Shown here: positions 9,038 through 17,201 of the stretch, piece after piece
Numbering within the stretch: the stretch's first letter is position 1
Layout of the letters: each line of letters opens with the position of its first letter
Assembly (NCBI RefSeq): GCF_018919175.1
Contig: NZ_JAHLQL010000002.1
Coordinates: 342,817 to 406,816 of the forward strand
Direction of reading: 5' to 3'
Length of the DNA: 64,000 nt
DNA from: Clostridium simiarum
GTDB taxonomy: Bacteria; Bacillota; Clostridia; Clostridiales; Clostridiaceae
Notes under the pieces: generated by a model
The model's input: the letters and a program-made list of their open reading frames with translations, nothing else
Database searches by the model: none
Told to the model about the DNA's origin: nothing
Made by a program: the position numbers and the translations under genes

Positions 9038-9170
9038 TGTTAGATTTACTTTCAGGCAATAAAGGGAATGGCACCAGAGCTGTTCTGGAACATTTTATAC
9101 AGTTTTACTACAGAGTAGTAACTTAAGAAGCTCATGCATGTTAGGGTTATGCATGAGCTTCTTATTGATT
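9038..9170 (+). ncRNA. Candidate small RNA, about 130 nt
   Basis: Starts about 7 bases after the consensus promoter and contains three successive hairpins. They are CCAGA/TCTGG near 9073-9087, TACTAC/GTAGTA near 9107-9121, and a perfect 15-bp stem AAGAAGCTCATGCAT/ATGCATGAGCTTCTT at 9125-9163 followed by a loose A/T tail. No open reading frame with a ribosome site is present. Its 3' end runs into the end of the convergent ferritin gene, so overlap with ferritin mRNA is possible. I do not recognise a known RNA family. The tail is not a clean T-run, so the last stem may be shared with ferritin termination. Confidence 0.5.
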
Positions 9171-9182
9171 TAAAAAATTTAC

Positions 9183-9695
9183 TTAAGCATTAGCTACTGG
9201 CGGAGTAAAGGTTCTTGTAGCTAACTCATCATCAAGCATGTATAAAGCTGCAGAGTTAGATTCTATTCTCTTAAGTTTTTTGATTATAGTATTGAAGTTT
9301 TGCTCCTCTTCAACTTGTTCATCTATAAACCATTTAAGTAGGCTTATAGTTGCATGTTCCTTTTCATCTGTAGCTATATCTGCAAGATTATATATTCTAG
9401 AAGTAACTTCTTTTTCGTGTTTGTATCCCTCTTCAAAAAGATGAAGAACAGAATCATATTCCACTTTAGGTTGATCTATTTTCTCAAGTATAACTCTCCC
9501 ATCCATTTGATTTATATAATCATAAAACTTCATAGCGTGGAAAAGTTCTTCTTCATACTGAACTCTAAAGAAATTTGCAAAACCATCTAAATCTTGACTT
9601 TCAGCATAAGAAGCCATTGCTAAATAAGTATAAGCTGAGTAGAACTCATAATTAACTTGATCGTTTAAAGCTTTTAATAATCTTTCACTTAACAT
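9183..9695 (-). CDS. ftn: Ferritin
   Basis: A 170-aa non-haem ferritin that oxidises and stores iron in a 24-subunit shell. Ferroxidase ligands can be placed: Glu17 (NYEFYSAY), Glu50 and His53 (EEELFHAMKF), Glu94 (HEKEVTSRI) and the Q-E-E stretch in DEQVEEEQNF. Length and helices match bacterial Ftn, not the shorter Dps or haem-binding Bfr. ATG follows CTAGGAGGTAGAAAT. It has its own promoter (see 9732-9760) and is probably monocistronic. In anaerobes ferritin also helps limit iron-driven oxidative damage. Confidence 0.95.
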   Translation of the reverse strand: MLSERLLKALNDQVNYEFYSAYTYLAMASYAESQDLDGFANFFRVQYEEELFHAMKFYDYINQMDGRVILEKIDQPKVEYDSVLHLFEEGYKHEKEVTSRIYNLADIATDEKEHATISLLKWFIDEQVEEEQNFNTIIKKLKRIESNSAALYMLDDELATRTFTPPVANA

Positions 9696-9717
9696 ATTTC
9701 TACCTCCTAGTACATTT

Positions 9718-9760
9718 TAGACAAAAGTCTATTTATATCATAATGTATATTTTAATACAA
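9718..9760 (-). promoter_or_regulatory. Ferritin promoter with palindrome over the start site
   Basis: On the minus strand TTGTAT (9760-9755) and TATAAA (9737-9732) are 17 bases apart. The inverted repeat TAGACAAAAGTCTA at 9718-9731 covers the predicted transcription start, a typical operator position. It does not match the Fur or PerR consensus well, so the regulator is unknown. Confidence 0.5.
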
Positions 9761-9829
9761 GAGCTTTGTTTAATTTAAAAATATAATTATATTATATCTC
9801 ATGATAAAATAATTATCAATGAAGAGCAA

Positions 9830-10564
9830 TTAGCTTAATAATAAGGATTTAAGTTTATCAGGATAATTTGTTATAATTCCATCTATCCCTAGGTCAATAA
9901 GTATTTTCATATATTTTTCATCATTGACAGTATAAGTATTTATAAGAAAATCTTTAGATTTAATCCCTTCAACGATAGGTTTATGTATTACACTTAAAAA
10001 GTGAGGGTGAAGAGCATCACAACCTACATATTCGGCATATTTTTCTGGTTTATAAAGTCCAGCTTCATATAATAATCCCGTCTTAATCTTTGCGTCAATG
10101 TATTTACACTTTACCATGGAATAATGATTAAAAGAAGACATTATAACATTATTAGATAAATCATAATCATAGATTTTTTTTATAACCATTTCCTCTAAGC
10201 CTTCGTAGAGTACTATGCTATTTTTCAGTTCAAGATTTAAGTAAATGCCTGTTTCCTTAACGTAAGCTAGTAACTCATCTAGAGTAGGGATTTTAGTATT
10301 TTTAAATTCATTTCCAAATTTAACTCCAAAGTTCATATTTAAAAGTTCTTTATAGGTATATTGGGAGATAAAGCCTGAACCATCAGAAGTTCTATCTATA
10401 GTTTCGTCATGACATATAACAGGTACTTTATCCTTAGTAAGCTGCACATCAGTTTCTATACCATCACAACCTACTTCTACAGCTTTTTTAAAAGCTATCA
10501 TTGTATTTTCGGGGTACTTTCCACTAAAACCTCTGTGGGCTATGTTCAAACTTTTACTGGCCAT
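9830..10564 (-). CDS. Glycerophosphodiester phosphodiesterase
   Basis: A 244-aa cytoplasmic GDPD that splits glycerophosphodiesters into glycerol-3-phosphate and an alcohol. Motifs in order: AHRGFSGKYPENT near the N terminus (HRG and PENT), GCDGIETDVQLTKD (metal-binding E-x-D) and the catalytic ICHDETIDRTSDG, then YLNLELKN in the barrel. There is no signal peptide, as in UgpQ-type enzymes. I start at ATG 10564, seven bases after AGGAGG; the longer frame would overlap the upstream gene. It is last in a four-gene operon after a two-component system and a LiaF-like protein, which hints at a link to envelope-lipid turnover. Confidence 0.92.
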   Translation of the reverse strand: MASKSLNIAHRGFSGKYPENTMIAFKKAVEVGCDGIETDVQLTKDKVPVICHDETIDRTSDGSGFISQYTYKELLNMNFGVKFGNEFKNTKIPTLDELLAYVKETGIYLNLELKNSIVLYEGLEEMVIKKIYDYDLSNNVIMSSFNHYSMVKCKYIDAKIKTGLLYEAGLYKPEKYAEYVGCDALHPHFLSVIHKPIVEGIKSKDFLINTYTVNDEKYMKILIDLGIDGIITNYPDKLKSLLLS

Positions 10565-10580
10565 AATGAAACCTCCTAAA

Positions 10581-11096
10581 TTATTTTTTATTTGATTTTT
10601 TATATTCTTTATAGTCTCCAATAAATATAAAAAAACCTATAGATAAAAGAATGAAAGGCCAAAGATATCTTAACATAATAAATACATTATTAAAATTAAA
10701 TGTATAAACTATAGCTAAAATAAAAATCAGTAAAGCACAAAAAAGAGGCCAATAATTTCTTGTGAATTCCTGGTAATTCTGTTTTTTTATGTGGACAAAA
10801 TAAACTATTATAAAACAAAAACCAAAGAGTATCAAAAGAATATCATAACCTATGTTACCCAGTTTATAATAACTTATTATAAACTCCCATAGGGCTAAAG
10901 ATATTAATATTAATGAAGGTATTAATATTAATATATTTTTTTCTTTACCATAATATCCCAAGAGGATATAAATGGCTAGTAAGGCAAGACCCACTATAAA
11001 AAATGAAACATTATTTCTTATAATACCCATATTTCTCAAAAGCATTAATATACCGGTGAATAATATGGTTATTGCGAAAAAAATATTTCTCTTCAT
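10581..11096 (-). CDS. LiaF-like multi-pass membrane protein
   Basis: A 171-aa hydrophobic protein with about six transmembrane helices and a charged tail (KEYKKSNKK). The N-terminal pattern, two helices around an RNMGIIRNN turn, resembles the transmembrane domain of LiaF/DUF5668 proteins. The extra-membrane C-terminal domain of true LiaF is absent. The gene lies 18 bp downstream of a NarL-type response regulator and its kinase, the same setting as liaF next to liaSR. It may modulate the kinase. Family assignment is tentative; topology and operon position are directly seen. ATG follows CAGGAGGAATATA. Confidence 0.6.
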   Translation of the reverse strand: MKRNIFFAITILFTGILMLLRNMGIIRNNVSFFIVGLALLAIYILLGYYGKEKNILILIPSLILISLALWEFIISYYKLGNIGYDILLILFGFCFIIVYFVHIKKQNYQEFTRNYWPLFCALLIFILAIVYTFNFNNVFIMLRYLWPFILLSIGFFIFIGDYKEYKKSNKK

Positions 11097-11114
11097 TATA
11101 TTCCTCCTGACACT

Positions 11115-11750
11115 TTAAAGATTTTCTTTTAAAAATAATACAGCTTTAGTCCTATCACTTATGCCTATTTTACTATATATATTGCTTATATAATTTTTAA
11201 CAGTACCCTCAGAAATAAATAGTTTTGCAGCTATTTGCTTATTACTATGTCCTTCTATTAATAATGAAGATACTTCTATTTCCCTTTCAGAAAGATCTAG
11301 TTTCTTTTTTAGAATTTCTTTTGAACTTTCCTTATGTGATAATTTAGCTACAAGTTTTGCAGCTATATTTGTTGGTATGAAAAGCTGGCCTTTTAAGCTA
11401 TCTCTTATGGCTTCAATCAATTTATCTGCTGGAATATCTTTAAGAAGATATCCAGAGGCACCATTAGATAAAGCTTCTACTATATACTCATCATCATCAA
11501 AGGTGGTAAGCATTATTACTGCAATTTTAGGAAGAGAGGTCTTTATTTTTTTTACACTTTCAACACCGTTCATTACAGGCATTCTAATATCCATTAATAT
11601 AACATCAGGATGCAGTTTAATAGCCTGTTCTATTGCCTGTTCTCCATTTTCACAGGTAGCTACTACCTCGATATCATCTTCTAAATCTAAAATAGTTTTA
11701 AGACCATCTCTCATAAGGGTCTGATCATCTGCGATCAACACTCGTATCAT
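11115..11750 (-). CDS. NarL/LuxR-family response regulator
   Basis: A 211-aa DNA-binding response regulator. The receiver domain (residues 1-120) has acidic residues Asp8-Asp9, phospho-acceptor Asp54 in ILMDIRMP, the conserved Thr in MLTTFDDD and Lys in YLLKDIP. The C-terminal LuxR helix-turn-helix (about 148-205) contains LSEREIEV, NKQIAAKLFISEGTVKNYI and the following recognition helix. It begins 6 bp after the sensor kinase stop, with GGAGGAG inside the kinase end, so the two are translationally coupled and are almost certainly partners. Confidence 0.94.
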   Translation of the reverse strand: MIRVLIADDQTLMRDGLKTILDLEDDIEVVATCENGEQAIEQAIKLHPDVILMDIRMPVMNGVESVKKIKTSLPKIAVIMLTTFDDDEYIVEALSNGASGYLLKDIPADKLIEAIRDSLKGQLFIPTNIAAKLVAKLSHKESSKEILKKKLDLSEREIEVSSLLIEGHSNKQIAAKLFISEGTVKNYISNIYSKIGISDRTKAVLFLKENL

Positions 11751-11756
11751 AACAAA

Positions 11757-12938
11757 TTACTCCTCCAATAAATTAAATTTAATTATACATCCGCCTTTAG
11801 GATAAGAAATTACATTAAAATTCCCGCCTAATTCTTCTATAGATTCTTTCATTGTAGTAAGACCAAAGCCCATTATCATATCATCAGATCCAATACCGTT
11901 GTCTTTTAAATAGAAGTAAATATTTTTATTCTCTTTATAAAGTTTAAAAATAAATTCTGTAACCCTACCATGTTTAATTCCATTTGTAAGGCCTTCTAAT
12001 AAACTATTATAAATTATCTTTTCATAATTTTTAGGGATATCTTCATTTAATAAAATGTCATAGGATATTTTTATTTCTGTATGAAGCTGTGTGTCTTCAA
12101 TAAGAAGCTTTAAAGAAGGTATAAACTCTATAAGATCTTTTCCTTCTTTTAATAGTCTTACAGATTTTCTAATATCATAAAGTCCTTTTCTAACTTGTTC
12201 CTGAGCTAAATCTATTTTTTCCAATCCAGCCGCTTTATTTTTTGCTAAAAGTCTTTTGCCAGCCTCCATTTCCACTAAGACCGTAGTAAGAGTATGGCCC
12301 ACAGTATCATGAATCTCCCGAGCGATTCTATTTCTTTCTTTTAAAGCTGACATTTCTTCAAGAGCTTCAGAGTGCTCTTTTAATTTTATATAAGCTTTTT
12401 CAAGTTTTATATTTTTCTCTTCTATTTCTTTCATGGAGCTAGAAAGCTTAGTACTTTGAATTATTTGTTGTTTTGAAAAATACAATATACTTGCTAGAAA
12501 GCTAAATCCTAACAAAGCTATTAGGGATGAAAATGAAATAGGGCCTATAGTGGGATATAAAGATGGCATGGAAGCATTATAAACCACAAAAGATATATAT
12601 CCTAATACTATAATTAAAAAACTAAACTTATTACTATGAAAGAATATGGAGTCCATAATTAATATTATAGTGTATAAAATTGAGACACCGGACATATCGG
12701 TGACAAAAATAAGGTAGACTATGGTTAAGTCAAAGAATAGCATCAGTTTACCTATGTGTTTTTTATGGCTTACTGGATAGATTATAGACAATCTAATGCT
12801 AACAGAAATTATTAAAAGTGAGGATAAAAATCCCAAAATCACTCTATTTTCGTTAGAAAAATAAATTAATAGCAAAAATATTAAAGTAAAAGAAAGATAT
12901 AGTATTATCCAAATGGTTTTCTCAGTATTTTTATCCAT
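11757..12938 (-). CDS. Membrane sensor histidine kinase (HisKA_3 type)
   Basis: A 393-aa kinase with about six N-terminal transmembrane helices (residues 10-165) and a coiled-coil linker. The HisKA_3 motif ERNRIAREIHDTVGHTLT contains phospho-acceptor His210, and a HATPase domain with DNGIGSDD and MGFGLTTMKE follows. This is the class that pairs with NarL/LuxR regulators such as the one directly downstream. With no extracellular domain it resembles intramembrane-sensing kinases (LiaS, DesK). I start at ATG 12938 after GGAG; the ORF upstream to 12953 lacks a ribosome site. It is first gene of the kinase-regulator-LiaF-like-GDPD operon. Confidence 0.9.
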   Translation of the reverse strand: MDKNTEKTIWIILYLSFTLIFLLLIYFSNENRVILGFLSSLLIISVSIRLSIIYPVSHKKHIGKLMLFFDLTIVYLIFVTDMSGVSILYTIILIMDSIFFHSNKFSFLIIVLGYISFVVYNASMPSLYPTIGPISFSSLIALLGFSFLASILYFSKQQIIQSTKLSSSMKEIEEKNIKLEKAYIKLKEHSEALEEMSALKERNRIAREIHDTVGHTLTTVLVEMEAGKRLLAKNKAAGLEKIDLAQEQVRKGLYDIRKSVRLLKEGKDLIEFIPSLKLLIEDTQLHTEIKISYDILLNEDIPKNYEKIIYNSLLEGLTNGIKHGRVTEFIFKLYKENKNIYFYLKDNGIGSDDMIMGFGLTTMKESIEELGGNFNVISYPKGGCIIKFNLLEE

Positions 12939-12953
12939 AATATCTCCAAACAA

Positions 12954-13550
12954 CTAATATTTTTTAAAATTTATTTATATTATAGCATTTATTTCATATT
13001 TATATATATAAATAGAAATTTATTAATCAATATGGAGATATTTATTATAATTTAAAATAGAATATAAGTTTTAAAATTAATGTTGAATATATTAGGAACA
13101 ATAGGTCAATAATTAAAACATATAGTAAATATAAAAATACATTGTTAAAAAAATAGTAATTATAATAGATTTGTGTGAACTTTCCCAGTTATAATTTAAC
13201 AAAAAACCTTTTCAATAGTTATAAAATTATCAAACTAGCATATTGTTTTTATCATACCAAACAAGGTATAATAGTAAATAATACATAAATAATTATAAAC
13301 TTTAGTCACTATGTTAAATAGTGTGATAAAATGTAGATTATGTGTGTTGTTAAATTTAAATTTTAAAAGGATCTGTATATTAAGATCAGTATATATTGAA
13401 GTCTTTATGTATTAGTTTATTAGTAGATAAGGTTATTGAGCTACTTACATTAAGGTTAGGTTTATACAGATATATGAATCATAGTTAATTTTACATATAA
13501 AATAAACAATATAAATATGTGAATAGAAATTTAGTTAAAGAGGTGTAAAT
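12954..13550. other. Divergent regulatory region upstream of rex
   Basis: This 597-bp A/T-rich gap holds a likely rex promoter (TTGTTT 13243-13248, TATAAT 13267-13272, 18-base spacer). It also holds the palindrome CACTA-N7-TAGTG at 13307-13323, the 17-mer TGTGATAAAATGTAGAT (13322-13338) that recurs upstream of the sigma-54 activator, and a direct repeat GATCWGTATAT at 13370-13380 and 13384-13394. A single Rex half-site TTGTTAA occurs near 13347. I see no full Rex palindrome and no small ORF. Confidence 0.5.
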
Positions 13551-14198
13551 ATGGACAGAAAAAGAAATATTTCTATGGCGGTGATAAAAAGATTACCTAA
13601 ATATCATAGATATCTTGCTGAATTACTTAGAAATGATGTAGATAGAATTTCTTCGAAAGAATTAAGTGAAAAAATTGGCTTTACAGCTTCTCAAATAAGG
13701 CAGGATTTAAATTGTTTTGGAGATTTTGGCCAACAAGGATATGGATATAATGTACGTGAGCTATATGCTCAAATAAGCCAAATATTAGGGCTATCAAACG
13801 ATTATAAGACAGCTATAATAGGTGCTGGTAACATAGGGCAAGCTATAGCAAATTATAATAGATTTGAAAAACTAGGATTTAATCTAGAAGCTATATTTGA
13901 TGCTAATCCTAAGCTTTTAGGCATAAGAATTAGAGATATAGAAATACAAGACATAGATAAGCTAGAAGAGTATCTTCGTTCAAATTCTATAGATATAGGA
14001 ATAATTTGTGTTCCTAGAGTAAATGCCCAAAAGGTTTGCAATATCCTTGTGAACAATGGTGTTAGAGGTATTTGGAACTTCGCACCTGTAGATCTTGTAG
14101 CTCCAGAGGATGTAGTGATAGAAAATGTTCATCTTAGTGAGAGTTTACTGACACTTACTTATTTACTTCATGAAAAGGATGAAGAAATTGAAGAGTAA
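13551..14198 (+). CDS. rex: Redox-sensing transcriptional repressor Rex
   Basis: A 215-aa NADH-responsive repressor. The N-terminal winged helix (residues 8-75) contains the DNA-contacting sequence GFTASQIRQDLNCFG and the Rex-typical FGDFGQQGYGYNV. A Rossmann domain follows with AIIGAGNIGQAIANY (GxGxxG) and the C-terminal domain-swapped helix. Rex of this family binds TTGTTAA-N4-TTAACAA sites and lets go when NADH is high. It sits directly upstream of crt-bcd-etfBA-hbd, whose promoter region contains such a site (14312-14329). ATG follows AGAGGTG. A hairpin terminator separates it from crt. Confidence 0.96.
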   Translation: MDRKRNISMAVIKRLPKYHRYLAELLRNDVDRISSKELSEKIGFTASQIRQDLNCFGDFGQQGYGYNVRELYAQISQILGLSNDYKTAIIGAGNIGQAIANYNRFEKLGFNLEAIFDANPKLLGIRIRDIEIQDIDKLEEYLRSNSIDIGIICVPRVNAQKVCNILVNNGVRGIWNFAPVDLVAPEDVVIENVHLSESLLTLTYLLHEKDEEIEE

Positions 14199-14272
14199 AA
14201 ATAATAAAAAGAATAAAAACATTCAAAATAATTTTTTTATTATTGAAATAAATTATTTTTAAGGGTATAATT

Positions 14273-14306
14273 ATAATTGAAGTGAAAACTTCAATTATTT
14301 TTTAAT
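14273..14306 (+). terminator. Terminator of rex, or upstream activator palindrome
   Basis: ATAATTGAAGT-gaaa-ACTTCAATTAT is a perfect 11-bp stem followed by TTTTTTAATTTTA, as in a Rho-independent terminator. It also lies about 70-90 bp upstream of the -24/-12 promoter, the usual place for a sigma-54 activator site, so it may have either or both roles. Confidence 0.7.
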
Positions 14307-14311
14307 TTTAT

Positions 14312-14329
14312 TTGTTAGATAATTAACAA
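14312..14329 (+). promoter_or_regulatory. Rex operator upstream of the butyrate operon
   Basis: TTGTTAG-ATAA-TTAACAA matches the clostridial Rex palindrome TTGTTAA-N4-TTAACAA at 13 of 14 defined bases. It lies about 24 bp upstream of the sigma-54 -24 element, between it and the possible activator site, and next to the gene encoding Rex. Confidence 0.85.
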
Positions 14330-14350
14330 ACCCTAAGTAAAAAATTGAAA

Positions 14351-14367
14351 TTGGCATATTAATTGCT
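14351..14367 (+). promoter_or_regulatory. Sigma-54 (-24/-12) promoter of crt-bcd-etfBA-hbd
   Basis: TTGGCATATTAATTGCT has the invariant GG (14353-14354) and GC (14365-14366) exactly 10 bases apart, within TTGGCA and TTGCT as in the consensus. The start would be near 14378, 37 bp before the crt ATG. I see no good sigma-A promoter in this gap. Confidence 0.82.
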
Positions 14368-14414
14368 TTAATTTCAATATATAATCATTGAAAAATCATT
14401 AAGGGAGGATTATC

Positions 14415-15197
14415 ATGGAGCTAAAAAATGTTATCCTTGAGAAAGAAGGCAATATTGCTATTGTCACAATCAACAGACCGAAAGCGTTAAACGCTTTAAA
14501 TTCAGAAACTTTAAAAGAGTTAGACATTATTGTAGACGAGCTAGAAAATGATGAAAGTATTTATGCGGTAGTTTTAACAGGTGCAGGAGAAAAGGCATTT
14601 GTTGCAGGTGCGGACATAACAGAAATGAAAGATCTAACTACTATTGAAGGAAGAAAGTTCTCAGTACTTGGAAATAAAGTTTTCAGAAGGATTGAGAATC
14701 TTGAAAAACCAGTTATAGCAGCTATTCATGGTTTTGCTTTAGGTGGAGGATGTGAACTTGCTATGGCTTGTGATATAAGAATAGCAACAGAAAAAGCAAA
14801 GTTTGCACAACCAGAAGTAGGTCTTGGAATAACTCCAGGTTTTGGGGGGACTCAAAGATTAGCAAGACATGTAGGACTAGGTATTGCAAAAGAGATGATA
14901 TTTACAGGACGAATGATGAAATCTGATGAAGCTTTAAGAATAGGATTAATAAATAAAATAGTTGAAGTAGAAAAATTAATGGAAGAAGCTAAGGCTATGG
15001 CAAACTTAATAGCCTCTAATGCACCTATAGCAGTTACACTATCAAAAGTAGCTATAAATAGAGGAATGCAATGTGATATAGACACAGCTTTAATGTATGA
15101 AGCAGAAGCTTTTGGTCAGTGTTTCTCAACTGAAGACCAAAAAGAAGGAATGAGTGCCTTTGTAGAAAAAAGAGATAAGAATTTCCAAAATAAATAA
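14415..15197 (+). CDS. crt: 3-hydroxybutyryl-CoA dehydratase (crotonase)
   Basis: A 260-aa crotonase that dehydrates 3-hydroxybutyryl-CoA to crotonyl-CoA in butyrate formation. The oxyanion-hole region AFVAGADITEM and the two catalytic glutamates, in GGGCELAMACDIR and EVGLGITPGFGGTQRL, are intact. It is first gene of the five-gene butyryl-CoA synthesis operon, with ATG 7 bases after GGGAGG. The order crt-bcd-etfB-etfA-hbd is the classic clostridial one; thiolase is not in this cluster and must be encoded elsewhere. The -24/-12 promoter and Rex site lie in front. Confidence 0.96.
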   Translation: MELKNVILEKEGNIAIVTINRPKALNALNSETLKELDIIVDELENDESIYAVVLTGAGEKAFVAGADITEMKDLTTIEGRKFSVLGNKVFRRIENLEKPVIAAIHGFALGGGCELAMACDIRIATEKAKFAQPEVGLGITPGFGGTQRLARHVGLGIAKEMIFTGRMMKSDEALRIGLINKIVEVEKLMEEAKAMANLIASNAPIAVTLSKVAINRGMQCDIDTALMYEAEAFGQCFSTEDQKEGMSAFVEKRDKNFQNK

Positions 15198-15236
15198 TAC
15201 CTTATTTAATATGGTCTTTTAAGGAGGTAAAAATAA

Positions 15237-16376
15237 ATGAATTTTGCATTATCACAAGAACAACTATTAGTTAGACAAATGGTAAGACAGTTTGCAGAAG
15301 AGAAAGTTAAGCCTATAGCAGGTGAAATAGATGAAACAGAAAGATTTCCTATGGAAAATGCTAAGATTATGGGTAAATATGGTCTTATGGGAATTCCATT
15401 TCCAAAGGAATATGGTGGAGCCTCTGGAGATACATTAGCTTATATATTAGCAGTAGAAGAGTTATCAAAGGTTTGTGGAACAACAGGAATTATATTATCT
15501 GCTCATGTTTCACTATGTGAATCTTTAATATATCAATTTGGTAATGAAGCTCAAAGACAAAAATATCTACCATCTTTAATAAGTGGTGAAAAACTAGGTG
15601 CTTTTGGATTAACAGAGCCAGGAGCAGGAACGGATGCGGCAGGACAACAAACTACAGCAACTTTAGATGGGGATCATTATGTTTTAAATGGATCAAAAAT
15701 ATTTATAACTAATGGTGGAGTTGCAGAAGTATTTATAATATTTGCTATGACAGACAGAAGCAAAGGAACTAAAGGAATATCAGCCTTTATAGTTGAAAAA
15801 GATTTTGAAGGATTCTCTATAGGTAAGCTTGAAGATAAGATGGGAATAAGGGCTTCATCAACTACAGAGCTTGTAATGGAAAATTGTATAGTTCCAAAAG
15901 AAAACTTAATTGGACAAGAAGGAAAAGGTTTCGGTATAGCAATGAAGACTCTTGACGGAGGAAGAATTGGAGTTGCTGCTCAAGCTTTAGGTATAGCAGA
16001 AGGTGCTTTAGAAGAAAGCATTAAATATATGAAGGAAAGAAAACAATTTGGAAGACCAATTAGCGCATTCCAAGGATTACAATGGATGATAGCTGATATG
16101 GACGTTAAAATAGAAGCTGCAAGATATCTAGTATATAATGCTGCTTGGTTAAAAGATCAAGGGCTTCCATATTCAGTAGAAGCTGCAAGAGCAAAGTTAT
16201 TTGCATCAGAGGTAGCTATGGAAGTTACAACTAAGGCAGTTCAAATCTTCGGAGGATATGGATATACTAGAGAGTACCCAGTGGAAAGAATGATGAGAGA
16301 TGCTAAGATAACTGAGATATATGAAGGAACTTCACAAGTTCAGAAAATGGTTATAGCCGGAAATGCATTGAAATAG
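15237..16376 (+). CDS. bcd: Butyryl-CoA dehydrogenase
   Basis: A 379-aa FAD-dependent acyl-CoA dehydrogenase that reduces crotonyl-CoA to butyryl-CoA. Signatures include GAFGLTEPGAGTDA, the RxxFGRPISAFQ region and the C-terminal catalytic base Glu363 in IYEGTSQVQK. Clostridial Bcd works with the EtfAB encoded just downstream; that complex couples crotonyl-CoA reduction by NADH to ferredoxin reduction (electron bifurcation). ATG follows AAGGAGG. The distances to crt (39 bp) and etfB (12 bp) fit one transcript. Confidence 0.96.
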   Translation: MNFALSQEQLLVRQMVRQFAEEKVKPIAGEIDETERFPMENAKIMGKYGLMGIPFPKEYGGASGDTLAYILAVEELSKVCGTTGIILSAHVSLCESLIYQFGNEAQRQKYLPSLISGEKLGAFGLTEPGAGTDAAGQQTTATLDGDHYVLNGSKIFITNGGVAEVFIIFAMTDRSKGTKGISAFIVEKDFEGFSIGKLEDKMGIRASSTTELVMENCIVPKENLIGQEGKGFGIAMKTLDGGRIGVAAQALGIAEGALEESIKYMKERKQFGRPISAFQGLQWMIADMDVKIEAARYLVYNAAWLKDQGLPYSVEAARAKLFASEVAMEVTTKAVQIFGGYGYTREYPVERMMRDAKITEIYEGTSQVQKMVIAGNALK

Positions 16377-16388
16377 GAGGTTACATAG

Positions 16389-17168
16389 ATGAATATAGTA
16401 GTTTGTTTAAAACAAGTACCAGACACCACAGCAGTAAGAATTGACCCAAAAACAGGAACTCTTATAAGAGAAGGGGTTCCCTCAATAATAAATCCAGAAG
16501 ACAAACATGCTTTAGAAGAAGCTTTAGTTTTAAAGGATAAATACGGTGCAAAAGTAACTGTTATAAGTATGGGACCGCCACAAGCAAAGAATGCATTAAG
16601 AGAATCTTTATCCATGGGAGCAGATGAAGCTATTCTTATAACAGATAGAGCATTTGCTGGAGCGGATACATTAGCAACATCAAAAGCATTAGCAGGAGCT
16701 TTAAAAAAGCTTGATTATGATATAGTATTTGCTGGAAGACAAGCTATAGATGGAGATACAGCTCAAGTTGGTCCTGAAATAGCTGAGCATTTAAATATTC
16801 CTCAAGTTACTTATGTACAAGAAGTAGTAGCTGAAGGAGAAGTATTAAAAATAAACAGAGCTTTAGAAGATGGATATGAAATAATTGAAGTTAAAGCTCC
16901 AGTATTATTAACGGCCATAAAAGAATTAAATGAGCCAAGATACATGCACGCAAATTATATATTTGAATCTTCTAATAAGGAAATCAAAATATGGACAGCT
17001 GATGATATAGAGGTTGATAAATCCCAACTTGGACTTGCTGGTTCACCTACAAAGGTTAAAAGGTCAATAACCAAAGAAGCAAAAGGACAGGGAGAAGTAG
17101 TAAACAAGCCGGCAAAAGAGGCAGTTGAACACGTATTCTCAAAACTAAGAGAAAAGCATTATATCTAA
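16389..17168 (+). CDS. etfB: Electron transfer flavoprotein beta subunit
   Basis: A 259-aa EtfB. The N terminus MNIVVCLKQVPDTTAVRI, the ALVLKDKYGAKVTVISMGPP segment and the GRQAIDGDTAQVGPE flavin-binding motif are typical. In bifurcating Bcd-EtfAB the beta subunit holds the FAD that accepts hydride from NADH. ATG lies 7 bases after AGGAGG. It is part of the crt operon, 12 bp after bcd and 33 bp before etfA. Confidence 0.95.
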   Translation: MNIVVCLKQVPDTTAVRIDPKTGTLIREGVPSIINPEDKHALEEALVLKDKYGAKVTVISMGPPQAKNALRESLSMGADEAILITDRAFAGADTLATSKALAGALKKLDYDIVFAGRQAIDGDTAQVGPEIAEHLNIPQVTYVQEVVAEGEVLKINRALEDGYEIIEVKAPVLLTAIKELNEPRYMHANYIFESSNKEIKIWTADDIEVDKSQLGLAGSPTKVKRSITKEAKGQGEVVNKPAKEAVEHVFSKLREKHYI

Positions 17169-17201
17169 TCTACAGTTAGGAAAATTAGGAGGGATTTATA
17201 A

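Noticed and set aside
9068..9084. TGGCACCAGAGCTGTTC as a possible sigma-54 promoter
   Set aside because: The -12 element would read GT instead of the invariant GC, and a better sigma-A promoter lies 60 bp upstream.
13347..13364. TTGTTAA upstream of rex as an autoregulatory Rex operator
   Set aside because: Only the left half matches; the right half lacks TTAACAA.
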